The translations under genes and the position numbers were made by a program. From contig DKUJ01000042.1 in assembly GCA_002490635.1 (NCBI GenBank), positions 1 to 64,000 on the forward strand: a stretch of 64,000 nucleotides of DNA. The letters are read 5' to 3'. The DNA comes from Porphyromonadaceae bacterium UBA7207 (lineage in GTDB: Bacteria > Bacteroidota > Bacteroidia > Bacteroidales > Muribaculaceae). Positions 46,301 to 53,915 of this stretch are shown piece after piece. The notes under the pieces were generated by a model. The model searched no databases. It was not told the origin of the DNA and saw nothing but the letters and a program-made list of their open reading frames with translations. Position 1 is the stretch's first letter, and each line of letters opens with the position of its first letter.

Positions 46301-46824
46301 TTGCTGCTCCACGTGCGCTTTATGCCTTTGAGGCCGGCGCGGGTCTTGTATGCTTCGGCATAGTCGTCGAGATCCGGCATGTTGGCCACGGCATAGATAT
46401 AGTATCGGCCGGACTGCAGATCGAGATTGTATTCCACCTTTCCGAGGCTTTTGTCGCCGGAACCGTTGTCGCCGGGAGTCTGGGTGTTGTCGGAGGTGTT
46501 CGTGTGGTTTACGTTGGTTACGTCGCTGTGCACGGAGCCGTAGCCGAGGATATTGTAGCGGTCGACAAGGTCGCCGTCGGCGTCGTAGACCAGCATAGCC
46601 AGCTGGCTGATGTTGCCTATCGCGTTGCCGGGTTCGCCGCCGGAGTATTCGAGGTTTGCCCTTGAACCTAATTCAATCTCGTTCTCGAGGTCGTAGGTCA
46701 GGCTCACTTTCAGATGGGCTGTTCCTTCGACATAGCCATTGGTCTGCGGTCTGAAGTCGTCCTGGCATGCTGTGGATGCCAGGACTGTTAGGAGCAGAAG
46801 AATATATATGAATTTCTGGCGCAT
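43357..46824 (-). CDS. Large fimbrial (tip) lipoprotein, DUF4906-like
   Basis: A 1155-residue lipoprotein (lipobox ASTAC, C20), the last and largest product of the fimbrial operon, in the position of Mfa5/FimE-type tip proteins. The N-terminal ~350 residues resemble fimbrillin-like beta domains (HLKVSLTYDLENEIELGSR, LHSWVRRLASKVTVSFDG). Middle beta-rich modules follow. The C-terminal ~230 residues (HIFLPVGAQGSGRRKNAGGW, LRYASRSNFYGFYSN, LYWVRDWFSIPDATTF) resemble the FISUMP/DUF4906 domain. No VWA domain, unlike Mfa5. ATG 46824 is chosen because it starts the lipoprotein signal; the longer frame adds 50 codons without one. Probably an adhesin; ligand unknown. Confidence 0.8.
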   Translation of the reverse strand: MRQKFIYILLLLTVLASTACQDDFRPQTNGYVEGTAHLKVSLTYDLENEIELGSRANLEYSGGEPGNAIGNISQLAMLVYDADGDLVDRYNILGYGSVHSDVTNVNHTNTSDNTQTPGDNGSGDKSLGKVEYNLDLQSGRYYIYAVANMPDLDDYAEAYKTRAGLKGIKRTWSSNLADNSEMFGVYSPKPDRQADDESTITVSASDTQLHSWVRRLASKVTVSFDGSDLYDNVVVYIEDIALRDIPSTCTLGDTNTPGRDAAGNELDRSLIYSASYADRLIRNGQRFTVQTLPADLNSVNVISHIHVCNKGHKYLGRGDDSDPDGIVTADPDIIHSNAARALFFYENAQGEGKSKKQSNDGISIDYPSPDSTVTGSGWKDDKPWGTFVEVTGHYKCTTPDGHVGSGPIVYRFMLGQDNDTDYNAFRNTHYQLTLQLKGYGNDYDWHIDYKEERGVHVSSPLYISYLYNKSMVTPVKIAGELAEPYIKVEVLEPGDPNSADLRYWAPWGDNTPGFPDPRGHQDPESGDHNYFYQGYVPMNGPWISFLGLRQSHILRITDPAYDGASSIKYPATDPKGVIKQHWTTNEEGERKYRILLDDESSDRPQTFAAGSDGYSKAGEGDYVVQISRRDPRNGNPLERIINLPLFTRPKEIVTSSGFSGNNVYDSYPRNARIKITAWIKESDGSVKQYQQYVNVIQVRRVVNPKGVWRSMADNNPFRVRMMVRRADIAGSQFTLCETHGDWSAEVFPGSDNIITLSSNPEGLAEGARPQVGVQRIQGASERAIDFNIHFTGAKGFAVIRVRYNNYTCEHDIFVRKGDWNDDVTLTNADGQSVTFASRNVDHFTAGNTPVMTQSPLDEGGLFRRGSYSAIKASNQFRPGFGRPIGTVVKDGATITNNSVPYTTISAPTPFEVYRPDGSEGTETWAGLKAASSGSVKTWTINEASPYQIASMTDYYNLIPTRSDQVDFGIKFAYGVLYCDGATDTATDPEIAFEYGGDGNRSASSNRGMQGAFVYQSDATKGFNHIFLPVGAQGSGRRKNAGGWRNNDPEGTLRYASRSNFYGFYSNDNPMNMPLFLDLYRRPGALYWVRDWFSIPDATTFPNPATNGADFIFDIRKSSALDINYFTFGFEGYENAACVSEDGSDSDACLIRLVRK

Positions 46825-46865
46825 TTTGTTTCGGTTGGCATTGGTTGGTGCTGATGCCGTTAACA

Positions 46866-48239
46866 TCAGGCGTCGGGGTTTGGAATGGGATTGCGGTTTA
46901 TGTCGTAGCACTGCCCGGTGTTCTTGTCCTGGTAGTAGCGGAAGTTGCCCTGGTCGTCGCGTACGATTGCCCATCCCTCCACGGGGTCTTCGGAGAAACC
47001 GGGATATGGCTGTTCAACCGGCTGTGTGCCTTCGATGTCGCGGTAGTATTGCCCTGTTTCGGGGTCGTAGTAGTACACAATTACGCCGAGGTCGTTGAAT
47101 ATTGGCATGAAGCCTTTCCCGATTATGAGGCCGAAGGAAGGATCGAGCACCACCTGGCTGTAGGGAACCACCTGCACTGTTACCTTGAGTTCGGCGGTGG
47201 CGTCGAACTTGCGGCTTACGGTGAATCTGTAATAGTAGTTGCGGCGCACGTCGAAGGCGTTGCCGGTGGTGTAGTCCTTATAGTCGATGAAGTATTCCCT
47301 GTCGTCGGTGTATGTTATCTTTATGCGTGATTTCGATTCGTCGGCCACGCCGGTGTTCCTGTATTCCGGGGAGAATACAACGAATGAATGGTTTGTGTCG
47401 TCGCCCACGCGCCCGAATGGCGTAAGGCTGTCGACAATGCGTGCCGTCTGCGGGATGGACGGCGCAGCGCCGTAGTCGAGGTTCCAGTCGTTCTTCACGT
47501 AGTCGGATTCGTCGTCCACGCCGTATGGCGCTTTGGCGGCGCTGTCGCAGTAGCGCAGCAGCTCCACTTTTTTGATGCTGTGCTTTTCGGAAGCAGAGGG
47601 CTTGTCGATGATTTCTGTTTTGGCGTAGGCGCGCAGCAGGTTGAGCGCACCCAGCTCGAAGGTTTTCCCGGCTTCGAGCACCAGATTGTCGAAGCGCTTG
47701 ATGCCGAACATGGGAATACGCTCTGTCTCGGATACCTGCGCTCCGAAGGGAGCGAACGCTTTCACTGCATTGGCGTGGTTCACCATATCGGCCAGTGAAG
47801 TGCCTTTGGGCACTTCGGGGTATGTGCCCCAGTTGGCGAGGAACATCACCTTAACCGACTTTTTGTTGAGTCGGCTGTAGAGTTCCGAATCGATGGTGAA
47901 GAACAGGCGGTAGGATTTGTAGGGAGCTGTGGAGCTTGTAACCGAGAGTATGGGCAGATCGACTTTCGAGAGCAGAGTATTGGCGGTTTCGTCGATCAGG
48001 TAGACGGCGAAATCGTTGTATTCGATGCCTATGTAGTTTTCGAAACCTGTCCCCGGGTTGTAGCTGCCCGACGGAGTTCCGGCGGCCTCTCCGCTCTGCG
48101 GCGCCTTTATTGTGAGGCTCAGCCTCAACTCGCCGTGTGGCTGGTCCGGCTCGGGTTCGGCAGTGGAGCTGCACGACCACAGCCCCATGACAAACGCCAT
48201 AGGTAGCATTCGGGCCAGGATGTCGCGCAATTTCTTCAT
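46866..48239 (-). CDS. Accessory fimbrial lipoprotein with tyrosine-rich C-terminal repeats
   Basis: A 457-residue lipoprotein (lipobox LWSC, C23). Residues ~35-370 form fimbrillin-like beta domains (GELRLSLTIKAPQSGEA, FELGALNLLRAYAKTEI, VRRNYYYRFTVSRKFDATAE), comparable to Mfa3/Mfa4 or FimC/FimD accessory subunits. Residues ~381-457 hold two similar Tyr-rich units, YYYDPETGQYYRDIEG (388-403) and RYYQDKNTGQCYDINR (434-449), which resemble OCRE repeats known from eukaryotic splicing factors. ATG 48239 starts the signal peptide. It lies 10 nt after the anchor gene. Specific role in the pilus is inferred from position. Confidence 0.8.
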   Translation of the reverse strand: MKKLRDILARMLPMAFVMGLWSCSSTAEPEPDQPHGELRLSLTIKAPQSGEAAGTPSGSYNPGTGFENYIGIEYNDFAVYLIDETANTLLSKVDLPILSVTSSTAPYKSYRLFFTIDSELYSRLNKKSVKVMFLANWGTYPEVPKGTSLADMVNHANAVKAFAPFGAQVSETERIPMFGIKRFDNLVLEAGKTFELGALNLLRAYAKTEIIDKPSASEKHSIKKVELLRYCDSAAKAPYGVDDESDYVKNDWNLDYGAAPSIPQTARIVDSLTPFGRVGDDTNHSFVVFSPEYRNTGVADESKSRIKITYTDDREYFIDYKDYTTGNAFDVRRNYYYRFTVSRKFDATAELKVTVQVVPYSQVVLDPSFGLIIGKGFMPIFNDLGVIVYYYDPETGQYYRDIEGTQPVEQPYPGFSEDPVEGWAIVRDDQGNFRYYQDKNTGQCYDINRNPIPNPDA

Positions 48240-48249
48240 TGTCGTGTTG

Positions 48250-49314
48250 TCAGTCGCCGTAGTCCTGGAGCACAAGGTGCCAGGAGTTTATTATAATCTG
48301 TGTGGAAATCCAGCGGTTGTTTTCGTCGAGGAACAGGACCATCGAATAGTCGTCGCGATAGTCGAGGTAGTCGGCGTTACTCAGGTGGCTGTGCTGACCT
48401 TTTGTCATCACCGCGTAGTCGGCTATAGGTATCGCAGCCACCAGAGAGCGGTCGTTGCGGTTGTAGATGCGCACCACGTTGCGTTTCTGAGGTGTTATGC
48501 GGCTCACCTTGAAGTCGGCCACGGCACAGCTTACCGCGGTAACGGCACGCGATTCGTTTCCTTTGCCGTCGCCGGTGTAGTCGGGCACATCCAGGCCGGC
48601 ATATCCGCTGGTGACGGTGTGGGCGTAGTAGCGCAGTGGTTCGTCGGGCAGGACGGTATTGTCCCAGTCCATTTTGCCGTTTTCCTCTTCGATTGTGAAC
48701 AGGAAGAGAGAGTCGTCGACGCGGTCGCCGGAAAGGTGCTGTAGCACGATGTGCACATCGTTAGTGTCCTTGGTGAGGGATATCTCGAAGCAGTGTGTGC
48801 CCTGTTCTTCGGGGAAAGTGACGTCGGCCAGTTTTCCGTGATATAGGTCGCGGAAGTTGTCGCGCACGGCCGAGCCGGCGAAGTCCCATCCTTGGTCGTG
48901 GGCGGTGCGGCCGCCGAGGGTTGCCTGAAGGTGTGTGTTGAGGGATGCGTCGGCTGGTATCGAGAAATCGGTGGTGTGTCCGCTGCCGCACCATGCGATG
49001 AGGGAGTATGTTCCCGGAGCTATGCCGTCGATATCCATCATGTAGCTTCCGGTTTTGAGTTCGTCGCCGGCTTCGTGTTTCTGCCACACTATGTTGCCGT
49101 CGGTGTCGACGATATAGAGAGTCACCTCGTTGACTTCTGCAGCGAAAGCATCGGAATACTTGAGGTTGCGGTCGTAGACGAAGCGTACTTTGTAGTACGG
49201 GTCGCAGTCGCCCTCATCCTCGTAGATAAAGCTGTCGCAGGAGGCGAGAGTCGCGAGTGCCAACACCGGCAGCAACCGCGAGAGTGCCTTTAATGTGTCT
49301 GAGATGTATTTCAT
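48250..49314 (-). CDS. FimB/Mfa2-family fimbrial anchor subunit
   Basis: A 354-residue lipoprotein (lipobox LASC, C26) with the FimB/Mfa2 signature YEDEGDCDPYYKVRFVYDRN and EVNEVTLYIVDTDGNIVWQK close to the N-terminus, then two transthyretin-like beta domains and the conserved C-terminal FLDENNRWISTQIIINSWHL. In P. gingivalis Mfa2 anchors the fimbria to the outer membrane and limits its length. It is separated from the major subunit gene by 160 nt that contain a strong terminator-like hairpin, so its expression is probably lower. Confidence 0.92.
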   Translation of the reverse strand: MKYISDTLKALSRLLPVLALATLASCDSFIYEDEGDCDPYYKVRFVYDRNLKYSDAFAAEVNEVTLYIVDTDGNIVWQKHEAGDELKTGSYMMDIDGIAPGTYSLIAWCGSGHTTDFSIPADASLNTHLQATLGGRTAHDQGWDFAGSAVRDNFRDLYHGKLADVTFPEEQGTHCFEISLTKDTNDVHIVLQHLSGDRVDDSLFLFTIEEENGKMDWDNTVLPDEPLRYYAHTVTSGYAGLDVPDYTGDGKGNESRAVTAVSCAVADFKVSRITPQKRNVVRIYNRNDRSLVAAIPIADYAVMTKGQHSHLSNADYLDYRDDYSMVLFLDENNRWISTQIIINSWHLVLQDYGD

Positions 49315-49400
49315 TTAAGGGATAATGCTTGGTTTCTGGCTGTCCGGCAGCCAAAAAAGGAGAAGGGGGAGAGATAATGAAAGGTTCGGGAAAGATAAAA

Positions 49401-49456
49401 GGAACGCGGCTCCATTGCCTTCCGGCAGGAGCGGCGGCACCTTGGAGCCGCGTTCC
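49401..49456 (-). terminator. Intra-operon terminator between major subunit and anchor genes
   Basis: A perfect 14-bp stem (49443-49456 with 49401-49414) with a 28-nt loop that can itself fold. On the minus strand it is followed by ttttatcttt. It starts 19 nt beyond the major-subunit stop and lies 86 nt before the anchor gene. Confidence 0.85.
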
Positions 49457-49474
49457 CTGTTCAGCAAAATGGAA

Positions 49475-51343
49475 TCAGAGGTCGGAGACGTTCTGGTTTA
49501 CAACTTTCCATGAAAGGATGTTGACGTTGGCGCCTACATAGAACATGGAATCGTCGGGATCGTCGGGAATCAGAGGAGTGTCGTCGGTTTCGGGTTCGAA
49601 TACCAGATGGCCGATTCTCTTGAAGCTGTTGATGGAAATTTTGTACCAGTGGTTGCGAACCACGCCATAGTAGCCTTCGATGGCCTGGTTGCCGGTGGCG
49701 GCGAGATGTTCCACGGGGATGTAGTAGATTGCCGTTCCGGAGTTTGAACCGACGGCGACTTTGTCGCCGTTCAGGTTGGCAAGAAGATTGTCCACAGTGG
49801 CTTTGTATGTGGCTGTTATATCCTCGAAGCTTACTGTACCGTCCTTTTCTACACGTTTGTAGATTTTGTCGGCGGCAGCGAGGGTCTTGGCCACGATTTT
49901 AACTTGGCCTACCTTGTGTCCTTCCGATTCGTCGCGAACCATTTCGAAGTCGTCGGACGATACTGTTTTCCAGTTTTCGGTGGTGATGTCGGTAGTAGGA
50001 TCTGTCGAGGAGCCTGTATAGCGCCAGAAGTTGAGGTTGCCGGCGTTCTTGAGCTGGTTGAGAAGCATGTTCTTGTATGCGGTCTCTGTAAAGACGATTC
50101 CCTGGAACTGAACGAGCGAAGGGGCTGTGAGGGAGGTTCCGTCGGCGCCGAGCTGCCAGATGTTTGTGAGGAGCGCCACGTGGGTCACTTTGGATGTCTG
50201 CACAGCCACAGTCCTGTCGCCGAACTCCATGCCGACGTTGACATCGGTGAATATGTCGTCCGGGGAATTGGTGTTTTCGTAGCAGTACTGGACGTTGCCC
50301 TGGTTTGTTCCGTCGAAGCCGAAGGGGTTGGCGGTGAGGTTCTTGGGAGTTTCATAGAAGAGCTTGCCCTCGAGGTCGGCACCGTAGGTGTATGCCTTGC
50401 CCCAGAAGGAGCGCCAGTCGTCGGGAATGTTCCAGCCGGCGAATGGTGCGGTTGTGGCCCATCCGGCGTCGAGCTGTTTGCTCATGTAGCTTTGGTTGGC
50501 GGTGGCATTGAGTCGCCATCCGTCCACGCTTATGTAGAGGTCGACATCGGAAACGGCATCTCCGGAGGTGTTGTTGTCGCCGCCGGCGAGAGTCTGGCTG
50601 ATTTTATACACTTTCTTGCCTGCGATTTCGGTTACATTGCCGGCAAGGGTTACTTCAACCTTGGAGGCGAGACGTTCGACGTATATCTCAACAGGCGTTT
50701 GGGAATCCTTGGCTTCCTGTGCTGTGAGATGGAAGTCGCTTTCGTTGAGTTTTGTAACTGAATAGTGGCTGTCGTGGCGTACTTCTCCGCTTGCTCCGTT
50801 CTTGTTGCCGAGGAAGGATGAGGTTGTCATCACGAAGGGCGATTCGGAATTCGCGGGGAAGTCGGCGGCCATGGCGGTGAGCCTGGTTCCGGTTTCGGCA
50901 ATGTCCGAGCCGGGGGTGAAATCGGCAGGAGCGTTGAGGATGGTCATCACATACTCGGGGTAGTTGCTCTTGTCGATGCCGTTGAGTATTAGAATGGTGT
51001 TGCCGCCGTTCACATATTCCACATTTGGCTTGGTGTCGTCGGCGGGTATGAATTTGGTGTCGTCGGCCTTAACGGTAAATACGTATGTGCCTGTGGCATC
51101 GAAGAACAGAAAGTCGACATTTTTTACGGAATGTTCTTTCTCTGTAGCGTCGCTCGGCTCGTAGCCTCCGTCTGTGGTGGCACGCGATCCGGTTTCCGGG
51201 GCTTTTATGGAGATAGTCATGTAAGCGACTTCTCCATTGTCTTCGCCGCCTGGATTTGGTATCACTGTCGGCTCGTTGCCGGAGCATGATGCGAGCATGG
51301 CCGCAGCTGCGAATCCTGCGAATAGTTTGTTAAGCTGATCCAT
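49475..51343 (-). CDS. Mfa1-family major fimbrial subunit (fimbrillin)
   Basis: A 622-residue lipoprotein precursor (lipobox LASC, C20). Two beta domains of the Mfa1/FimA type follow. The N-terminal APETGSRATTDGG contains R54, a possible site for the maturation cleavage that in P. gingivalis is made after Arg by gingipain. IYVERLASKVEVTLAG and the C-terminal GYYGVVRNHWYKISINSFKR, IGHLVFEPETDDTP and NILSWKVVNQNV are highly characteristic of Mfa1-type subunits and include the donor-strand region. It polymerises by strand exchange outside the outer membrane. Flanked by a hairpin (51485-51503) on its 5' side and a terminator on its 3' side. Confidence 0.93.
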   Translation of the reverse strand: MDQLNKLFAGFAAAAMLASCSGNEPTVIPNPGGEDNGEVAYMTISIKAPETGSRATTDGGYEPSDATEKEHSVKNVDFLFFDATGTYVFTVKADDTKFIPADDTKPNVEYVNGGNTILILNGIDKSNYPEYVMTILNAPADFTPGSDIAETGTRLTAMAADFPANSESPFVMTTSSFLGNKNGASGEVRHDSHYSVTKLNESDFHLTAQEAKDSQTPVEIYVERLASKVEVTLAGNVTEIAGKKVYKISQTLAGGDNNTSGDAVSDVDLYISVDGWRLNATANQSYMSKQLDAGWATTAPFAGWNIPDDWRSFWGKAYTYGADLEGKLFYETPKNLTANPFGFDGTNQGNVQYCYENTNSPDDIFTDVNVGMEFGDRTVAVQTSKVTHVALLTNIWQLGADGTSLTAPSLVQFQGIVFTETAYKNMLLNQLKNAGNLNFWRYTGSSTDPTTDITTENWKTVSSDDFEMVRDESEGHKVGQVKIVAKTLAAADKIYKRVEKDGTVSFEDITATYKATVDNLLANLNGDKVAVGSNSGTAIYYIPVEHLAATGNQAIEGYYGVVRNHWYKISINSFKRIGHLVFEPETDDTPLIPDDPDDSMFYVGANVNILSWKVVNQNVSDL

Positions 51344-51533
51344 TGCTATTGGTTTACTATGTTTAGTTGTTTGTATATTCCTATTGGTGTATGCCTATCG
51401 GATTGATATATATAATTAAGGATTTAATTGGTTTATTTGTGTAATGATTTTTATAGTGTGTTGTGTATTGTGTCGAATGTCGTGGCCCCGGTTTCTGCGG
51501 GGCTGTCGTGAATGGATTGGCGCAGTACGGTCT
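51344..51533 (-). other. AT-rich leader of the major fimbrial subunit gene
   Basis: A 190-nt spacer, far more AT-rich than its surroundings. It contains a hairpin (gccccg 51485-51490 with cggggc 51498-51503) just after the DUF3868 gene. No TAnnTTTG box is found on the minus strand, so the leader is probably transcribed from upstream and may protect a processed mRNA. Confidence 0.5.
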
Positions 51534-53000
51534 CTATCTTGCGGGAAGCGCTCCCACAGGGTAGAGGTAGTTGACCTTGGGTCTGGCGAGCTGTGTGCGG
51601 AGCACTTGCAGCTGTTCGGCTGCTTTTTCGAGACCCATTTCCACGGCCTGTTCGAGGAGTCTGCCGGCTCTCTGGTGGTCGCCCTGGCGACCGGCTATCG
51701 CGGCGCGGGTGTAGATGGCTTCGGCGGATTCGCCACCGCGGTCGATATATCGTGCCGCGGCCACAAGATCGCCGCGCCTGATGGCTATATTGGCTGCGTT
51801 TATGTTCGCCTGAGCGTCGGCAGGCCATATCTCTACGGCTTTCATAAGAGCCTGTTCGTAGCCTTCGCTGCCTTCGGGATAAGAGGTGGCTATGCGGTAG
51901 AAGTCGACGGGGCGCAGCCGTTCGGGGGCCGTGGCCATTGTCGCTTTCAGCTGTTCGATGTCGATGGTGGTCTTGATGGCATAGCGCACGGTGTAGTCGG
52001 AATGCCTCAGCGCGGGGTAGATGCTGTCGAGCATCAGGCGGTATTCCTGCGGATAGCGGCTGCGGATGAGGTGGTCCTTGGGGTCGGGCTCCATGTCGGA
52101 GTCGATTATTTCGAGGATTCCGCGGCGGTTGGGAAGGCGGCATCCTTCCACCCAGGCGCGCAGTCCGGCCCAGTCCTCGGGCTCGTAGTTTGTGTGCATT
52201 ATCTCCGACGGGAAGTTATAGTGGCGGCGCACATATTCCTTGAGCGATTCGGTGCGCCCAATGGCAAGCCTCACGTTGTTGGCGTAGGGGCCTTCGGGAG
52301 AAGCGAAGCCTTTTATGGTTATGCCGGTGATTATTGCCATGGAGTCGTTGCGGACGCGGTCGATGCTCTCGATAATTTTGGCTATCTCCACACGGTTGCG
52401 GCGGTAGGTTGGCTTTATTTCCGTACGGTTCACCACAAAGTCCACGTATGCACGGCCTTCGGCAGTGAGTTCCACCACGCTGTCGCCGGTGAGAGCCACA
52501 TAACCGTAGGGCGGTTCGAAAGGATGTTCGTTGAAGTCCATTTCGGCCAGAGGAAGTGTGGGATGCTGCACCAGAGGGTCGCAGCAGTTGGCTGTCTGGC
52601 GGCGCATCTCCAGGCGAGAGGTCATCATCCAGGGAAGGAAGTCGACGCGGGAGTGTATGCTGGCGGGAGTCTTCGCTCCGGCCTGGAACACGCGGCCGTC
52701 GGCGCCGGCGAATCCATGGCGCTCGGCCAGCAGGTAGCGGTTGCGTCCGGCCACGCTCACAGGGTCGAGCACAAGTGAGTCTGTTCCGTCCTGCGACAGC
52801 AGCACGGGTGTGAACACCACCTCGCGGTCGCGGCCGGGGCGGATGTCGCTCACATCCACGGTGAGCGTTATGTCGAGCTGATTGTCCACACGGGCCACTT
52901 CCATTGCGGAGAGCCGCAGTTCGGCGGGGTCGGCGGCGAAAGCAAAGGCTGCCGGGAATGCGGCACATGCCGCCAGAAGGATGTTACGGAGTGTTGCCAT
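51534..53000 (-). CDS. DUF3868 fimbrial-cluster protein with OmpA-like and TPR domains
   Basis: A 488-residue exported protein (signal peptide ~1-22). The N-terminal DUF3868 domain is LRLSAMEVARVDNQLDITLT to about 120. An OmpA-like segment near 225-330 has ITGITIKGFASPEGPYANNV, NYEPEDWAGLRAWVEG and IYPALRHSDYTVRYAI. A C-terminal TPR-like helical part spans ~350-470 (AQANINAANIAIRRGDLVAA). In type V pilus operons this gene regularly precedes the fimbrillin gene and is thought to serve outer membrane assembly. It begins 4 nt after the DUF3575 gene. Confidence 0.9.
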   Translation of the reverse strand: MATLRNILLAACAAFPAAFAFAADPAELRLSAMEVARVDNQLDITLTVDVSDIRPGRDREVVFTPVLLSQDGTDSLVLDPVSVAGRNRYLLAERHGFAGADGRVFQAGAKTPASIHSRVDFLPWMMTSRLEMRRQTANCCDPLVQHPTLPLAEMDFNEHPFEPPYGYVALTGDSVVELTAEGRAYVDFVVNRTEIKPTYRRNRVEIAKIIESIDRVRNDSMAIITGITIKGFASPEGPYANNVRLAIGRTESLKEYVRRHYNFPSEIMHTNYEPEDWAGLRAWVEGCRLPNRRGILEIIDSDMEPDPKDHLIRSRYPQEYRLMLDSIYPALRHSDYTVRYAIKTTIDIEQLKATMATAPERLRPVDFYRIATSYPEGSEGYEQALMKAVEIWPADAQANINAANIAIRRGDLVAAARYIDRGGESAEAIYTRAAIAGRQGDHQRAGRLLEQAVEMGLEKAAEQLQVLRTQLARPKVNYLYPVGALPAR

Positions 53001-53004
53001 GCTT

Positions 53005-53586
53005 TCAGAAATTGTAGATTATGTTTAGCGCGGCTTTTGTGGGGCCTGCGTAGTTGTGGGGCTTGTTGCGTTTCACGCGCTGTCCGCAGTCGTGGCATTC
53101 GAACTGGTCGTAGCGGGTATAGACCCATCCGAGCCCTATCTCGGCCTCCATGCTCCAGTGCCTGTTCAGCAGCCATGTGTATCCGTATGCGATGCCTGCG
53201 CCGGCCATCCAGCCCTGGAAACGGTAGTCGCGGAGTTTGCCGAAGTCGGTGCCCAGGAATTTGCCTTTGATGTTCGGCAGATGGCCTATGTTGTATTGTC
53301 CGCCGATGAGATGAGCTGCCACGAAATGTCCTGCGAAGGCCTGGCAGAACCAGTAGCGGGCCTCGGGCTGGAAGTTCCATGTTTTCCACCGGCGGTCATT
53401 GACGGTCCATGCGTTCAGGTTGCCGGTCAGCTCTACCGACCACTGCGGGGCTACTCCGACTTCCACACCGAGGTCGAGGGTGAGCATGGCGTCGTAGAGC
53501 AGGTTGCTCTTCACTGCCACATCCTGTGCTTTCACCGACATTGAGGCGAGAGCCAGAAGGAGTGCTGTGACTAATCTGAATTTCAT
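53005..53586 (-). CDS. DUF3575 outer membrane protein of the fimbrial operon
   Basis: A 193-residue barrel protein with signal peptide (~1-21, ends VKAQ). DUF3575 features are VAVKSNLLYDAMLTLDLGVE, WSVELTGNLNAWTVNDRRWK, WNFQPEARYWFCQAFAGHFV and the C-terminal LNIIYNF with aromatic end. It is the first gene of the six-gene pilus operon. Two Cys in ECHDCGQR form a possible disulphide or metal site. ATG 53586 is chosen because it starts the signal peptide; 11 in-frame upstream codons are leader. Probably an outer membrane anchor or channel component for pilus assembly. Confidence 0.92.
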   Translation of the reverse strand: MKFRLVTALLLALASMSVKAQDVAVKSNLLYDAMLTLDLGVEVGVAPQWSVELTGNLNAWTVNDRRWKTWNFQPEARYWFCQAFAGHFVAAHLIGGQYNIGHLPNIKGKFLGTDFGKLRDYRFQGWMAGAGIAYGYTWLLNRHWSMEAEIGLGWVYTRYDQFECHDCGQRVKRNKPHNYAGPTKAALNIIYNF

Positions 53587-53915
53587 TGTGGAATTAAAAA
53601 CTTGAGAGCTGGCTTGCAATTGGTTGTTCTGTATCTTCGAAGTACTGCCGGCGCAGGTGGACTATATTGAAGGTTTGTGTGTAATTCCTCGCAAATAATC
53701 TACGTGCGGTACTAAATTTTTCCGAAGAGTGCTGCAAAAATAATATATGCGATAAGAAATCCCAAATTACCTCAAAAATCACCCCCCATGCACTGCGTAA
53801 ATACATGATAATCAAATAGATAGCGATGATGTGCGATAAAAGTTCGCTATTAATTATTAACAAAGATTATATGACGGGTGCCGGAATGATGCACGGGTGT
53901 GGCGTTTTTTTTTCA
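53587..53915. other. Gene-free interval between the fimbrial operon and ygiQ
   Basis: 329 nt, strikingly AT-rich relative to the coding DNA. It holds the fimbrial promoter and leader; the part beyond 53770 shows no gene. No flanking inverted repeats that would suggest an invertible promoter were found by eye. Confidence 0.55.
53735..53766 (-). promoter_or_regulatory. Promoter for the fimbrial operon
   Basis: On the minus strand TTTG (53766-53763), a 20-nt spacer, then TATTTTTG (53742-53735). The leader to the DUF3575 ATG is about 140 nt. Confidence 0.65.

Noticed and set aside
53587..53915. Invertible promoter for the fimbrial operon
   Set aside because: No matching inverted repeats flank the promoter, and no invertase gene is nearby.
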